7,975 bases of DNA from Prosthecobacter debontii (lineage in GTDB: Bacteria > Verrucomicrobiota > Verrucomicrobiia > Verrucomicrobiales > Akkermansiaceae), in NCBI GenBank assembly GCA_945883455.1, contig CAMCXJ010000097.1, positions 1 to 7,975 of the forward strand, in the 5' to 3' direction. This document shows positions 1-6,891 of this stretch, piece after piece. Below the pieces are notes generated by a model, which had not been told where the DNA came from, ran no database searches, and was given only the letters and a program-made list of their open reading frames with translations. Each line of letters opens with the position of its first letter. Position 1 is the stretch's first letter. The position numbers were made by a program, and so were the translations under genes.

Positions 1-1
1 T

Positions 2-2707
2 CTCCCCCCCTTGGAACCAACCCTGGAGGCTGGCGGAGGAATCCATCCCATCGATGCAGTTCTTGAAAAGGCGTGGAAAGACGCCGGGGTGAAACAGGCG
101 AAACTGGTCGCTCCGGAAAACTGGGTGCGACGCGCGGCCTACACCCTGACCGGGCTGCCTCCGACACCGGCTCAAATCGAGCGGATCCGATTCCATCCCG
201 ATGAAGCGACATGGCTTTCCCTGATCGAGGAATTTCTCGCAAGCCCTGCCTACGGCGAGCGGTGGGCGCGGCACTGGATGGATGTCGCGCGCTACGCGGA
301 TACCCGCGGCTACAACTTCGACCAGGACAACCGCTACCCCTTCGCATATACATATCGCGATTGGCTCATCAACGCCTTCAACAAAGACCTCCCCTACCCC
401 GATTTCATCAAGCTCCAGGTCGCGGCGGATCATCTCACTGACCGAGCGGATCATCCGGATCTCGCCGCCCTCGGCTTCCTGACCGTGGGGCCGCGGGCCG
501 GAAATCTTGAAACCATCGACGACCGCGTCGATGTCGTCACGCGGGGCTTCCTTGCCTCGACGGTTTCCTGCGCCCGCTGCCACAAGCACAAGGCCGATCC
601 CATCACGATGGACGATTACTACTCGCTCTACTCCATTTTTGAAAACACCACCGAACCCGTGATCAAGCCCGTGATCGGCGAACCCGCCGACAAAAACGCC
701 CATCAAACCTACCTTGCCGAGGCGGCGAAACTGGAGGATGCGGACAGGAACGAGCGCCAGAAAATCGTAAACCAGTTGCGTGCGCCCGAATCCTTCGGCG
801 CCTACCTGGAACTCGCATGGAGCGCCAAAACGGAGGGATGGGATCACGGCAAGGCGACCAGCGAGGCGTTCAAGAAGGGGCGTTACCGCGACAAGGCGGT
901 GATGAAATGGAAGGAGTTTCTCGAAGCGAGGGCATGGGGCGACAAGGCGGTTCCGAGGCTCGGCGAATGGGCGGATCAGATGGAAAAGGCGAACCCCTCG
1001 GATCGGATCAGGATCTCGCGTGCGCTCGCGGAAGAATGGTTGGCCGCGCCCGAGGGCAGCGATCTCAGGAAACTCGCCGCCGAGAGGAACTGCCCGCTGA
1101 ACTACGATGTCTCCCGTATTTCGGAATTTTTCGACCAGGAGGACGCGATCTCCAGCAGCAAGCGCAGGGGCGATCTCACCGCGCTCCAGACCACCCATCC
1201 CGGCTCGCCCCCGCGCGCCATGTCCTTGGCCGATAGAAAAAAATGGACTCCCGCCCAAATCTTCAAGCGCGGCGACCCCGGAAACCGCGGCGACACCATC
1301 GATCGGCAGTGGCTGGGATTTCTGGGTGGCGGAACATTCCCGGAGGGGAAAAGCCCCCGCCTGTCCTTGGCGGAAAAAATCGCCGAACCTTCCAACCCGC
1401 TGTCCTCGCGCGTCATGGTGAACCGCATCTGGGCATGGCATTTCAATGCTCACCTCGCGGATCCCGGCGATTTCGGGGTTCAGCACGCCCGGCCAGCCCT
1501 GCTTCCCCTGCTCGATTTCCTGGCTCTCCGCTTCAACGAGACCGGCGGATCCGTGAAAGACCTCCACCGCCTCATCCTCACGTCGAAAGTTTTCCGCCTG
1601 TCCGCCGATGGGCCGGAGGAAAACAACCGCATCGACGAAGCGAATTCCCTTTTCTGGAAATGGAACCGCACCCGCGCCGATTTCGAGTCCGCCCGCGACC
1701 GCATCCTCGCCACCTCCGGCAGCCTGGATACCCGCCGCACCGGCGGGAAATCCGTCGTTCTCGACGACAAGGCCGCCGACAGCCGCCGCAGCGTCTACGG
1801 TTTCATCGACCGCTACCATCTCGCGACGACCTTCGTTTCATTCGATCTCCCGCATCCCGATCACCACTCTCCGAAGCGGGTCGAAACCACCGTTCCACAG
1901 CAGGCTCTTTTCCTGCTCAACAGCCCGCTCCTGATCCGCCGTGCGGAGAGCCTCGCGAATGATCCCGAGCTACAAAAGCTGACGGATGACCCGTCGCGCA
2001 TCGCGTGGATCTATCGGAAAATCCACCGGCGCGATCCCACCGCGGAAGAGACCGCGGATGCGCTGGAATGGCTTTCGGAAACGGATCCCGCCGATTTCGC
2101 GCCGCGTTTGGGCGGGAGTTGGGAAGTGCGTTACGCCCGGGATGTGAACGGGGTGCTCAGCGAGGAAACGACATTCCCGCTTTTCAAGGACAACTCCTGG
2201 CGCACCGGCCCGGAGCTCGCCTCCAGCCCGATCCGGTGGATTCATGCGAGCCCGGATGGCGGCCATCCTGGCGACGGCCATGCGCTCATCCTCCGCTGGA
2301 GAGCGGCTGGCAGCGGCGAGGTGAAATTGGACGGAAACATCAAGCGCACCCAGAAAAGCGGCAGCGCACTCGAGTGGAAAATTTGCCACGACGGCAAGGC
2401 TCTAACAACCCAACCCCTCCCCCCTAACCAGGCCTCCACGATCAGCGGCGGATGGATCAAGGTAGCCGCAGGAAGCACCGTGGATTTCGTGCTGCGCGCG
2501 CCCGAGAACGTGAACAATGCAAGCGTGGGCTGGAACCTCCGTATCCTCGGCCGGGAAACGCCGGACGCGCCGCCCGCCGATCTCGGGACTTTCAAGGATC
2601 ATTTCCCGAAACCCAACGACCCCGCCCCGGAAGCAAAGTCCGGCAGCCCTTGGGCCGATCTCATCCAGATGCTCTGGGCTTCCAACGAATTCAATTTCAT
2701 CGACTGA
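2..2707 (+). CDS. DUF1549/DUF1553 (PSCyt2-PSD1) family protein, 5' end outside window
   Basis: Large multidomain protein of the Planctomycetes-Verrucomicrobia PSD1 family; its biochemical role is unknown, although many relatives carry cytochrome-like domains. Residues are counted from the TTG at 11, but the frame is open to the window edge and reads LPPLEP into it, so the true start lies upstream, where relatives often carry a PSCyt1 cytochrome domain. DUF1549 spans about 15-215: LTGLPPTP, then YGERWARHWMDVARYADTRG, then CARCHKHKADPI, where C187-x-x-C190-H191 is a haem-c-type CxxCH motif. DUF1553 spans about 390-690: TTHPGSPPRAM, NPLSSRVMVNRIW (about 462), VYGFIDRYHL (about 596) and TTVPQQALFLLNSPLL (about 626). 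A beta-rich segment of about 160 residues (about 697-855) sits before the terminal WASNEFNFID, which matches the usual C-terminal SNEF motif. The frame is intact throughout. The gene lies 3 bp upstream of the DUF1501 gene, its usual partner, so the two are probably one operon. Family call is confident; function is not. Confidence 0.93.
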   Translation, partial: LPPLEPTLEAGGGIHPIDAVLEKAWKDAGVKQAKLVAPENWVRRAAYTLTGLPPTPAQIERIRFHPDEATWLSLIEEFLASPAYGERWARHWMDVARYADTRGYNFDQDNRYPFAYTYRDWLINAFNKDLPYPDFIKLQVAADHLTDRADHPDLAALGFLTVGPRAGNLETIDDRVDVVTRGFLASTVSCARCHKHKADPITMDDYYSLYSIFENTTEPVIKPVIGEPADKNAHQTYLAEAAKLEDADRNERQKIVNQLRAPESFGAYLELAWSAKTEGWDHGKATSEAFKKGRYRDKAVMKWKEFLEARAWGDKAVPRLGEWADQMEKANPSDRIRISRALAEEWLAAPEGSDLRKLAAERNCPLNYDVSRISEFFDQEDAISSSKRRGDLTALQTTHPGSPPRAMSLADRKKWTPAQIFKRGDPGNRGDTIDRQWLGFLGGGTFPEGKSPRLSLAEKIAEPSNPLSSRVMVNRIWAWHFNAHLADPGDFGVQHARPALLPLLDFLALRFNETGGSVKDLHRLILTSKVFRLSADGPEENNRIDEANSLFWKWNRTRADFESARDRILATSGSLDTRRTGGKSVVLDDKAADSRRSVYGFIDRYHLATTFVSFDLPHPDHHSPKRVETTVPQQALFLLNSPLLIRRAESLANDPELQKLTDDPSRIAWIYRKIHRRDPTAEETADALEWLSETDPADFAPRLGGSWEVRYARDVNGVLSEETTFPLFKDNSWRTGPELASSPIRWIHASPDGGHPGDGHALILRWRAAGSGEVKLDGNIKRTQKSGSALEWKICHDGKALTTQPLPPNQASTISGGWIKVAAGSTVDFVLRAPENVNNASVGWNLRILGRETPDAPPADLGTFKDHFPKPNDPAPEAKSGSPWADLIQMLWASNEFNFID

Positions 2708-2710
2708 ACC

Positions 2711-4126
2711 ATGTCCCACCGGCTCACCGCAAACGACATCATCCTCGACCGCCGCGATTTTCTCCGCCGCTGCGGCATGGGCTTCGGCGGCCTTGCTCTG
2801 GGCGGTCTCTTCCAGGGAAACGCAGCCGCCGCGCAGCCGTCCTCGATCCCCCACTTCGCGCCGAAGGCGAAACGCGTCGTCCACCTTTTCATGAACGGCG
2901 GGCCGTCACAGGTGGACACCTTCGACCGCAAGCCGCTCCTCCAGGAACAGCACGGCAAGCCGATCGCGATGGAGGGCATCAAGACCGAACGCCCCACGGG
3001 AACCGTTTTGCGGACGCCATTCTCCTTCGACCGTTACGGGGAGTGCGGACTCGAGGTCAGCGAGCTTTTCAAGCACACCGCACAACACGCCGACGACCTC
3101 TGCGTGATCCGGTCGATGACCGCGAACGTCCCCAACCACGAGCCGTCCCTCATGCTTATGAACTGCGGCGAGGGCAACCTCTCCCGCCCTTCGCTGGGTT
3201 CTTGGGTCAGCTACGGGCTGGGCAGCGAAAACGAAAACCTGCCCGCCTACGTATCCCTGTGCCCCGGCGGCATGCCGATCAAGCGCGCGGAAAACTGGCG
3301 TTCCTCGTTCCTCCCCGGAGCGTTCCAGGGAACCTACGTGGACAGCTCCATCGAGCGGCTCGACGAGATGATCGAAAACCTCCGCAACCCCTCCGCCCGC
3401 GATCCGAGGCAGGAAAAACAGCTTTCCCTGCTCCGCAAGCTCAACGCCCGCCACCTCGAAGCCAGCGCCCACGATCCGCAGCTCGAGGCTCGCATCCGCA
3501 GTTTCGAACTCGCCTACCGGATGCAAACGGAAGCCACCGACGCCTTCGACATTTCCAAGGAGCCCGCGAAGATCCGCGAGATGTATGGCGAAGGCGGATT
3601 CGCGCGCCAGTGCATCATGGCGCGCCGCCTCCTGGAGCGCGGCGTGCGCTTCATCCAGCTCTGGCATGGAAACGGACAACCCTGGGACAGCCACGACGAT
3701 ATCGAGGATCACCGCAGGCTCGCGGCGCAATGCGACCAGGCCATCGGCGCTTTCCTCACCGATCTGAAACAGCGCGGCCTATTAGACGAAACGCTCGTGA
3801 TCTGGGGCGGCGAGTTCGGGCGCACCCCCGTCGTCGAGCTTCCCAAGGCCGGCTCGAACGCCGGCAAAATGAAGGGCCGCGACCACAACCACTACGGCTT
3901 CACCACATGGATGGCCGGCGGCGGCGTCAAAGGCGGGCATGTCCACGGCGCGACGGATGAGTTCGGCTTCAAGGCCGTCGAAAAACCCGTCCACGTCCAC
4001 GATCTCCACGCCACCATCCTGCATCTGCTCGGGCTCAACCACGAAAAGCTCACCTACCGCTACTCGGGCCGCGATTTCCGCCTCACCGATGTCTTCGGAA
4101 ATGTCGTCCACGACATCATCGCCTGA
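2711..4126 (+). CDS. DUF1501 family protein, Tat-exported, alkaline phosphatase/sulfatase-like fold
   Basis: 471 residues, full length for the family. DUF1501 proteins are assigned to the alkaline phosphatase/sulfatase-like superfamily; no substrate is established. The N-terminus carries a twin-arginine signal: R14-R15-D-F-L, then a hydrophobic glycine/alanine stretch (about 22-34) and an AAAA region (38-41) suited to signal-peptidase cleavage, so export as a folded protein is likely. Family motifs in order: NGGPSQVDTFD (62-72), PNHEPS (141-146), WHGNGQPWDSHDD (318-330), WGGEFGRTP (365-373), GRDHNHYGFTTWMAGGGVKGG (389 onward), HVHDLHATILHLLGL (428-442) and YSGRDFRLTDV (451-461). The conserved Asp and His residues in these blocks are candidate metal ligands by analogy with the superfamily. 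The ATG at 2711 lies 3 bp after the DUF1553 stop and has no clear Shine-Dalgarno site, consistent with translational coupling. Its leucine codons are mostly CTC (28 of 47), unlike the GH78-like gene on the same strand. Confidence 0.96.
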   Translation: MSHRLTANDIILDRRDFLRRCGMGFGGLALGGLFQGNAAAAQPSSIPHFAPKAKRVVHLFMNGGPSQVDTFDRKPLLQEQHGKPIAMEGIKTERPTGTVLRTPFSFDRYGECGLEVSELFKHTAQHADDLCVIRSMTANVPNHEPSLMLMNCGEGNLSRPSLGSWVSYGLGSENENLPAYVSLCPGGMPIKRAENWRSSFLPGAFQGTYVDSSIERLDEMIENLRNPSARDPRQEKQLSLLRKLNARHLEASAHDPQLEARIRSFELAYRMQTEATDAFDISKEPAKIREMYGEGGFARQCIMARRLLERGVRFIQLWHGNGQPWDSHDDIEDHRRLAAQCDQAIGAFLTDLKQRGLLDETLVIWGGEFGRTPVVELPKAGSNAGKMKGRDHNHYGFTTWMAGGGVKGGHVHGATDEFGFKAVEKPVHVHDLHATILHLLGLNHEKLTYRYSGRDFRLTDVFGNVVHDIIA

Positions 4127-4132
4127 GTCCCG

Positions 4133-5257
4133 TCACGGAGCCATGGAGTCGCGCATTTCCCTGATGAGCCCGACGTCCTCCTCGCGGCCTTCCCTCACAA
4201 ACGCATCCGTAAGGTTGTTGAGGATACGCAGCAGAATGGTTCCCAGATCCGCGCTGCCCTCAAGCGCCCGCCGCTGCTCGCGGCTCAGGTCGTTGGAGGG
4301 ATCGGTGAGAACGTTCTGCGAGTGGATGCAACCCTTGTCGTAGCAATCGACAATCAGCGGATAGCCGTCCTCGCGGAAGCGGCACAGGAAATGCCCGGGG
4401 AAGGAAATGCCCTCGATCTCCAGCCCCAGCCTCTGGCCGGTGAGCATGTAGATGACACCGAGGCCGATCGGGTTCGATACCCCCTCGGAAAGGCACCATG
4501 CGAGATCTGAATTACGTGGATCGTAGTAGTTTTCGCCGTTCGGTCCGAGCTTTTTCCTTTCAAAAAGGAACACGCGCAGATCGTTCGGGCCGGACACCCC
4601 GTCCTCCTGCGCCTCTTCGGCGAGGAGATCGAGCGCATCGGAAAGCGGTTGCCGCAGGGATAGCCCGTCGTGGAGGAAATCGGATATCAGGCGCAGGTGA
4701 CTTTCGAAAAGCTCCCAGTCATCGCCCAGCCCCGCCGAGCCGAAGCCCGGCGTAATCCACTCCTCGCGCAACGTCCTCCTCCGCGCGGGCAGGAGCATGG
4801 ACTTGAGGAGTTCCTTCTCCCGTCCGCTGAGTCCGTGCGCCATGCCGGGCAGGATCTCGCTTAAATCGCCGCCGACCTCCGCCAACCGTCCCGCGACGAC
4901 GGAGCGCACCTCGGGGGTATCGTCGTCAAGGAGACGCAGCAACGCGGAAATTTCCTTGGGGTCGGGCGGCAGCGCGTTCACGGCGTTAGCAAAAGGGTGC
5001 TGGCCGTGGAAATCAAGCGAATGCCGGATTTCATGGGGGAAACGGAACCATGCCGGGCGTGATCGTAAGGCAGTCCTGTCCGAAACTTGGCTGGCGAAGC
5101 GCACCACCCGTGCTCCTTGCGCCACGTCAATTTGTGCGACATAAACCGGCAATCCCTCGGCCCGGTGCGAGGTGTCACCGAAATTGTCCGTCATCTGATC
5201 CGATTTTGCCATGGTGGCAAGAATCAAGGTGGAAATGCCATCGCTGAGGTGCCTCAT
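4133..5257 (-). CDS. SirB1-like protein (transglutaminase-like core 2 fold) with HEAT-like N-terminal segment
   Basis: 374 residues from the ATG at 5257. The recognisable part is the C-terminal half: NYYDPRNSDLAWCL (243-256), NPIGLGVIYM (262-271), GLEIEGISFPGHFLCRF (278-294) and LIVDCYDKG (301-309). This is the SirB1/Transglut_core2 pattern, usually written DPRNS, GIPISL, PGHFL and IDPF. H289 and D304 match the His and Asp of the transglutaminase triad; no Cys is visible at the position I expect (the NPIGL strand), which is common in this family and argues against transglutaminase activity. Residues 104-131 (LLRLLDDDTPEVR and following) resemble one HEAT repeat. The start is uncertain. The ATG at 5257 overlaps the transporter stop as ATGA with AAAGG just upstream, but residues 1-92 do not look conserved and contain rare codons. 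In-frame alternatives are ATG at 5212 or GTG near 4981. Possibly co-transcribed with the transporter. Function unknown. Confidence 0.8.
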   Translation of the reverse strand: MRHLSDGISTLILATMAKSDQMTDNFGDTSHRAEGLPVYVAQIDVAQGARVVRFASQVSDRTALRSRPAWFRFPHEIRHSLDFHGQHPFANAVNALPPDPKEISALLRLLDDDTPEVRSVVAGRLAEVGGDLSEILPGMAHGLSGREKELLKSMLLPARRRTLREEWITPGFGSAGLGDDWELFESHLRLISDFLHDGLSLRQPLSDALDLLAEEAQEDGVSGPNDLRVFLFERKKLGPNGENYYDPRNSDLAWCLSEGVSNPIGLGVIYMLTGQRLGLEIEGISFPGHFLCRFREDGYPLIVDCYDKGCIHSQNVLTDPSNDLSREQRRALEGSADLGTILLRILNNLTDAFVREGREEDVGLIREMRDSMAP

Positions 5258-6687
5258 GACCTTTCGAGCCTGCCGCGCCGCCGCTCGAGTTCCACGCGGA
5301 TCTCATTGGCCCGGTTTTCCGAAATCGGATAGATCCACGCCAGCAGGATCGCAGCCACCACCGCCGCGGCCGGCACTCCGATGTCCAGCAGCCGCATCGT
5401 GAGGATGGTGTGACCGCTTTGCGCACCGCCGAGCGACTGCTGGAATCCGGTGAGGTTGATGAGCAGCCCGGACAGCGCGAAGGCGAGGGTGGTGCCGAGT
5501 TTCATCAGCCAGGCATACATGGCGTTCAAGGTGCCCTCGTTGCGGTTGCCCGTGTTGAGCTCGTGCAGGTCGCACACGTCCGCGAGCATGGAGCTGACGA
5601 TCGTCCAGAGCGCGGAGAATCCCAGGGCGATGAACAGCGGGGGGATGAGGAACATCCATGGATGCGCCGGGGAATAACAGAACCACTTGATGAGGTTGCC
5701 GGCCAGCGCGAAGCACAGGGCGATGACCAGGGTGTGGCGCTTGCCGAGCCGGGTGGCGGCGAATGCCACCAGCGGCACGAAGAACAGGCTGCCCACCTGC
5801 CACACGGTGCCGTTCCAGCCGACGAGCATCGAGGCCGCCTTTTCGTCGCCGCCGAAGATGTAATAAATGGCGATGTAAGTGGGCAGGCTGGAGATGCTGA
5901 ACACGCCCAGGCACATGAAAAACACGATGCTTCCGACGATCAGGAAGGCGCGGTTGGCCAGCACCGCCTTGATCTGCGGCAGGGCCGGCTCCGGCTGGCG
6001 CGTGGCTTGGGCGGCCGTCTGCCGCTCGCGGCAGAAAACCACCGCGACGAGCGCGAGGCCGGACATCAGGGCCGCCATGCCCGCCGAGACCCAGCGGACA
6101 CCCGTGATGCTGTCAGGAAACACCGGCAGCTTGATCAGCGCGTAGAGCCATGAAAGGAGCACCGCGGCCGCCGCGCACCAGAAGGCATTTGTCGCCATCA
6201 GGCGCGTCCGCTCGTGGTAGTCGGGCGTGAGTGACAGGCCCAGCGCCCCCCACGGCACGGAGAACAGCGACATGAAGAGGTAAAAAACGACGGACAGCAC
6301 CAGGAAGTACCAGAACCGCCCCATTTCGCTCCAGCCGACAGGCAGCCACCATAGGACTACGAAAAACAAGCCCGCACCGATCGCGCCCACGACCATGAAC
6401 GGCTTGCGGCGACCCCATCGCGACCGGCAGTTGTCCGACCAGGCGCCAATCAACGGATCCAGCAAGGCATCGATGAAACGGGGAACGGCCATCAGTAGTC
6501 CAACTAGGAATGGATTCATCCCCATGGCCACGTTGAGGACCACATGGCCCAGGTTGCCGATGGAGTTGCCCATCAGGGTGTAGGACATTCCGCCCGCGGA
6601 ATAGCCGGCTTTTTCCGACAAAGGCAGGCGGTCTTCCGGGCGTGTATGGCGATGGGCTGCCGGACTGGCGGGATTCGATGATGGCAT
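5254..6687 (-). CDS. GPH-family (MelB-type, MFS_2) sugar:cation symporter
   Basis: Inner-membrane secondary transporter of the glycoside-pentoside-hexuronide family, which couples glycoside or sugar uptake to Na+ or H+. From the ATG at 6687 it is 477 residues, the usual length, with about 12 hydrophobic segments. Diagnostic motifs, numbered from that start: LPLSEKAGYSAGGMSY (21-36) entering helix 1; DPLIGAWSDNCRSRWGRRKPF (77-97), the cytoplasmic loop 2-3 signature; and MLADVCDLHELNTGNRNEG (367-385), the conserved loop late in the protein. The frame stays open upstream to an ATG at 6867, but those 60 extra residues are Arg/Pro/Gly-rich, unlike the family, and would cover the palindromic control region, so I chose 6687. 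No good Shine-Dalgarno site is seen there. The gene is divergent from the GH78-like gene, which suggests a rhamnoside or related oligosaccharide as substrate (inference). Its last bases overlap the longest reading of the SirB1-like gene. Confidence 0.92.
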   Translation of the reverse strand: MPSSNPASPAAHRHTRPEDRLPLSEKAGYSAGGMSYTLMGNSIGNLGHVVLNVAMGMNPFLVGLLMAVPRFIDALLDPLIGAWSDNCRSRWGRRKPFMVVGAIGAGLFFVVLWWLPVGWSEMGRFWYFLVLSVVFYLFMSLFSVPWGALGLSLTPDYHERTRLMATNAFWCAAAAVLLSWLYALIKLPVFPDSITGVRWVSAGMAALMSGLALVAVVFCRERQTAAQATRQPEPALPQIKAVLANRAFLIVGSIVFFMCLGVFSISSLPTYIAIYYIFGGDEKAASMLVGWNGTVWQVGSLFFVPLVAFAATRLGKRHTLVIALCFALAGNLIKWFCYSPAHPWMFLIPPLFIALGFSALWTIVSSMLADVCDLHELNTGNRNEGTLNAMYAWLMKLGTTLAFALSGLLINLTGFQQSLGGAQSGHTILTMRLLDIGVPAAAVVAAILLAWIYPISENRANEIRVELERRRGRLERS

Positions 6688-6750
6688 GCGGAAGGGTTTG
6701 TTGGTTGTGCTTGGAACCGGCCATGCGACCCGAGACTTGATAGGCTCGCC

Positions 6751-6824
6751 ATTACCGGGCGGCCACGCCTTCGCCCCAGTGCCAAATCCAACGGCATCGA
6801 TGCCGATGGCACGCCTCCGGTAAT
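6751..6824. repeat. 8-bp inverted repeat ATTACCGG / CCGGTAAT flanking the palindrome
   Basis: ATTACCGG at 6751-6758 and its reverse complement at 6817-6824, each with a GC dinucleotide two bases outside the core (GCCATTACCGG, and GCGATTACCGG on the minus strand). The arms are 58 bp apart with the 14-bp palindrome between them. They could be paired binding sites for a second factor. An 8-bp pair in a 200-bp region is not rare by chance, hence the low confidence. Confidence 0.25.
6792..6805. promoter_or_regulatory. Perfect 14-bp palindrome, candidate operator
   Basis: CGGCATCGATGCCG equals its own reverse complement over all 14 bases; the symmetry breaks at 6791/6806. It has a central CG, as many LacI-family operators do. 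Its centre lies about 94 bp upstream of the GH78-like start and about 111 bp upstream of the transporter start. By a rough estimate a 14-bp perfect palindrome arises about once in 16,000 random positions, so chance is unlikely but not excluded in a region of about 200 bp. Regulator identity is inference only. Confidence 0.45.
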
Positions 6825-6858
6825 CGCTGGCGCGGGAACCAAGGCGGGGATGCCGATG
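6799..6858 (+). repeat. 10-bp direct repeat GATGCCGATG, two copies 50 bp apart
   Basis: The copies lie at 6799-6808 and 6849-6858, start to start exactly 50 bp. The first copy includes the right half of the palindrome; the second stands alone, 33 bp before the GH78-like ATG. The second copy could be an auxiliary half-site for the same regulator, placed almost on the same helical face (about five turns). A chance match in GC-rich DNA remains possible. Confidence 0.4.
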
Positions 6859-6891
6859 ACCCGACAATCATTGCCCTGAAAAAAAGCACCC

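Larger units (their letters stand above)
6688..6891. promoter_or_regulatory. Divergent intergenic control region between transporter and GH78-like gene
   Basis: About 204 bp separate the chosen transporter start (6687, minus strand) from the GH78-like start (6892, plus strand), so both promoters should lie here. I cannot identify convincing -35/-10 hexamers on either strand. The region holds a 14-bp perfect palindrome (6792-6805), a 10-bp direct repeat that reuses half of it (6799-6808 and 6849-6858), and an 8-bp inverted pair ATTACCGG/CCGGTAAT (6751-6758 and 6817-6824). This density of symmetry suits binding of a dimeric regulator controlling both genes. No regulator gene is in the window. 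If the transporter really started at 6867, most of this would be coding sequence. Confidence 0.6.

Noticed and set aside
2401..2432. C-rich run with stops in another frame inside the DUF1553 gene, as a possible frameshift or insertion scar
   Set aside because: The reading frame continues without a break and the flanking protein sequence remains coherent; it encodes a Pro/Thr-rich loop.
2906..3730. A 274-codon open frame (-) antisense to the DUF1501 gene
   Set aside because: No recognisable domain, and fully covered by the strongly supported DUF1501 frame.
2452..3960. A 502-codon open frame (+) overlapping the DUF1553 and DUF1501 genes
   Set aside because: It is an Arg/Pro-rich shadow frame typical of GC-rich DNA, whereas the other frame encodes clear DUF1501 motifs throughout.
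4101..4116. Hairpin ATGTCG-TCCA-CGACAT near the DUF1501 stop, as a terminator
   Set aside because: The stem is only 6 bp, lies inside the DUF1501 coding sequence, and no T-run follows on either strand.
5410..6153. A 247-codon open frame (+) antisense to the transporter
   Set aside because: Composition is rich in Glu, Gln, Gly and Arg with no recognisable motif; it is the complement of well-supported membrane-protein coding sequence.
6688..6867. N-terminal extension of the transporter from ATG 6867
   Set aside because: The 60 extra residues are Arg/Pro/Gly-rich with no family resemblance, while the GPH consensus begins about 20 residues after the ATG at 6687. The stretch also contains the palindrome and repeats.
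6856..6879. Short leader ORF (ATG ACC ... TGA, 7 codons) before the GH78-like gene
   Set aside because: No Shine-Dalgarno site, no regulatory codon run and no hairpins that would suggest attenuation.
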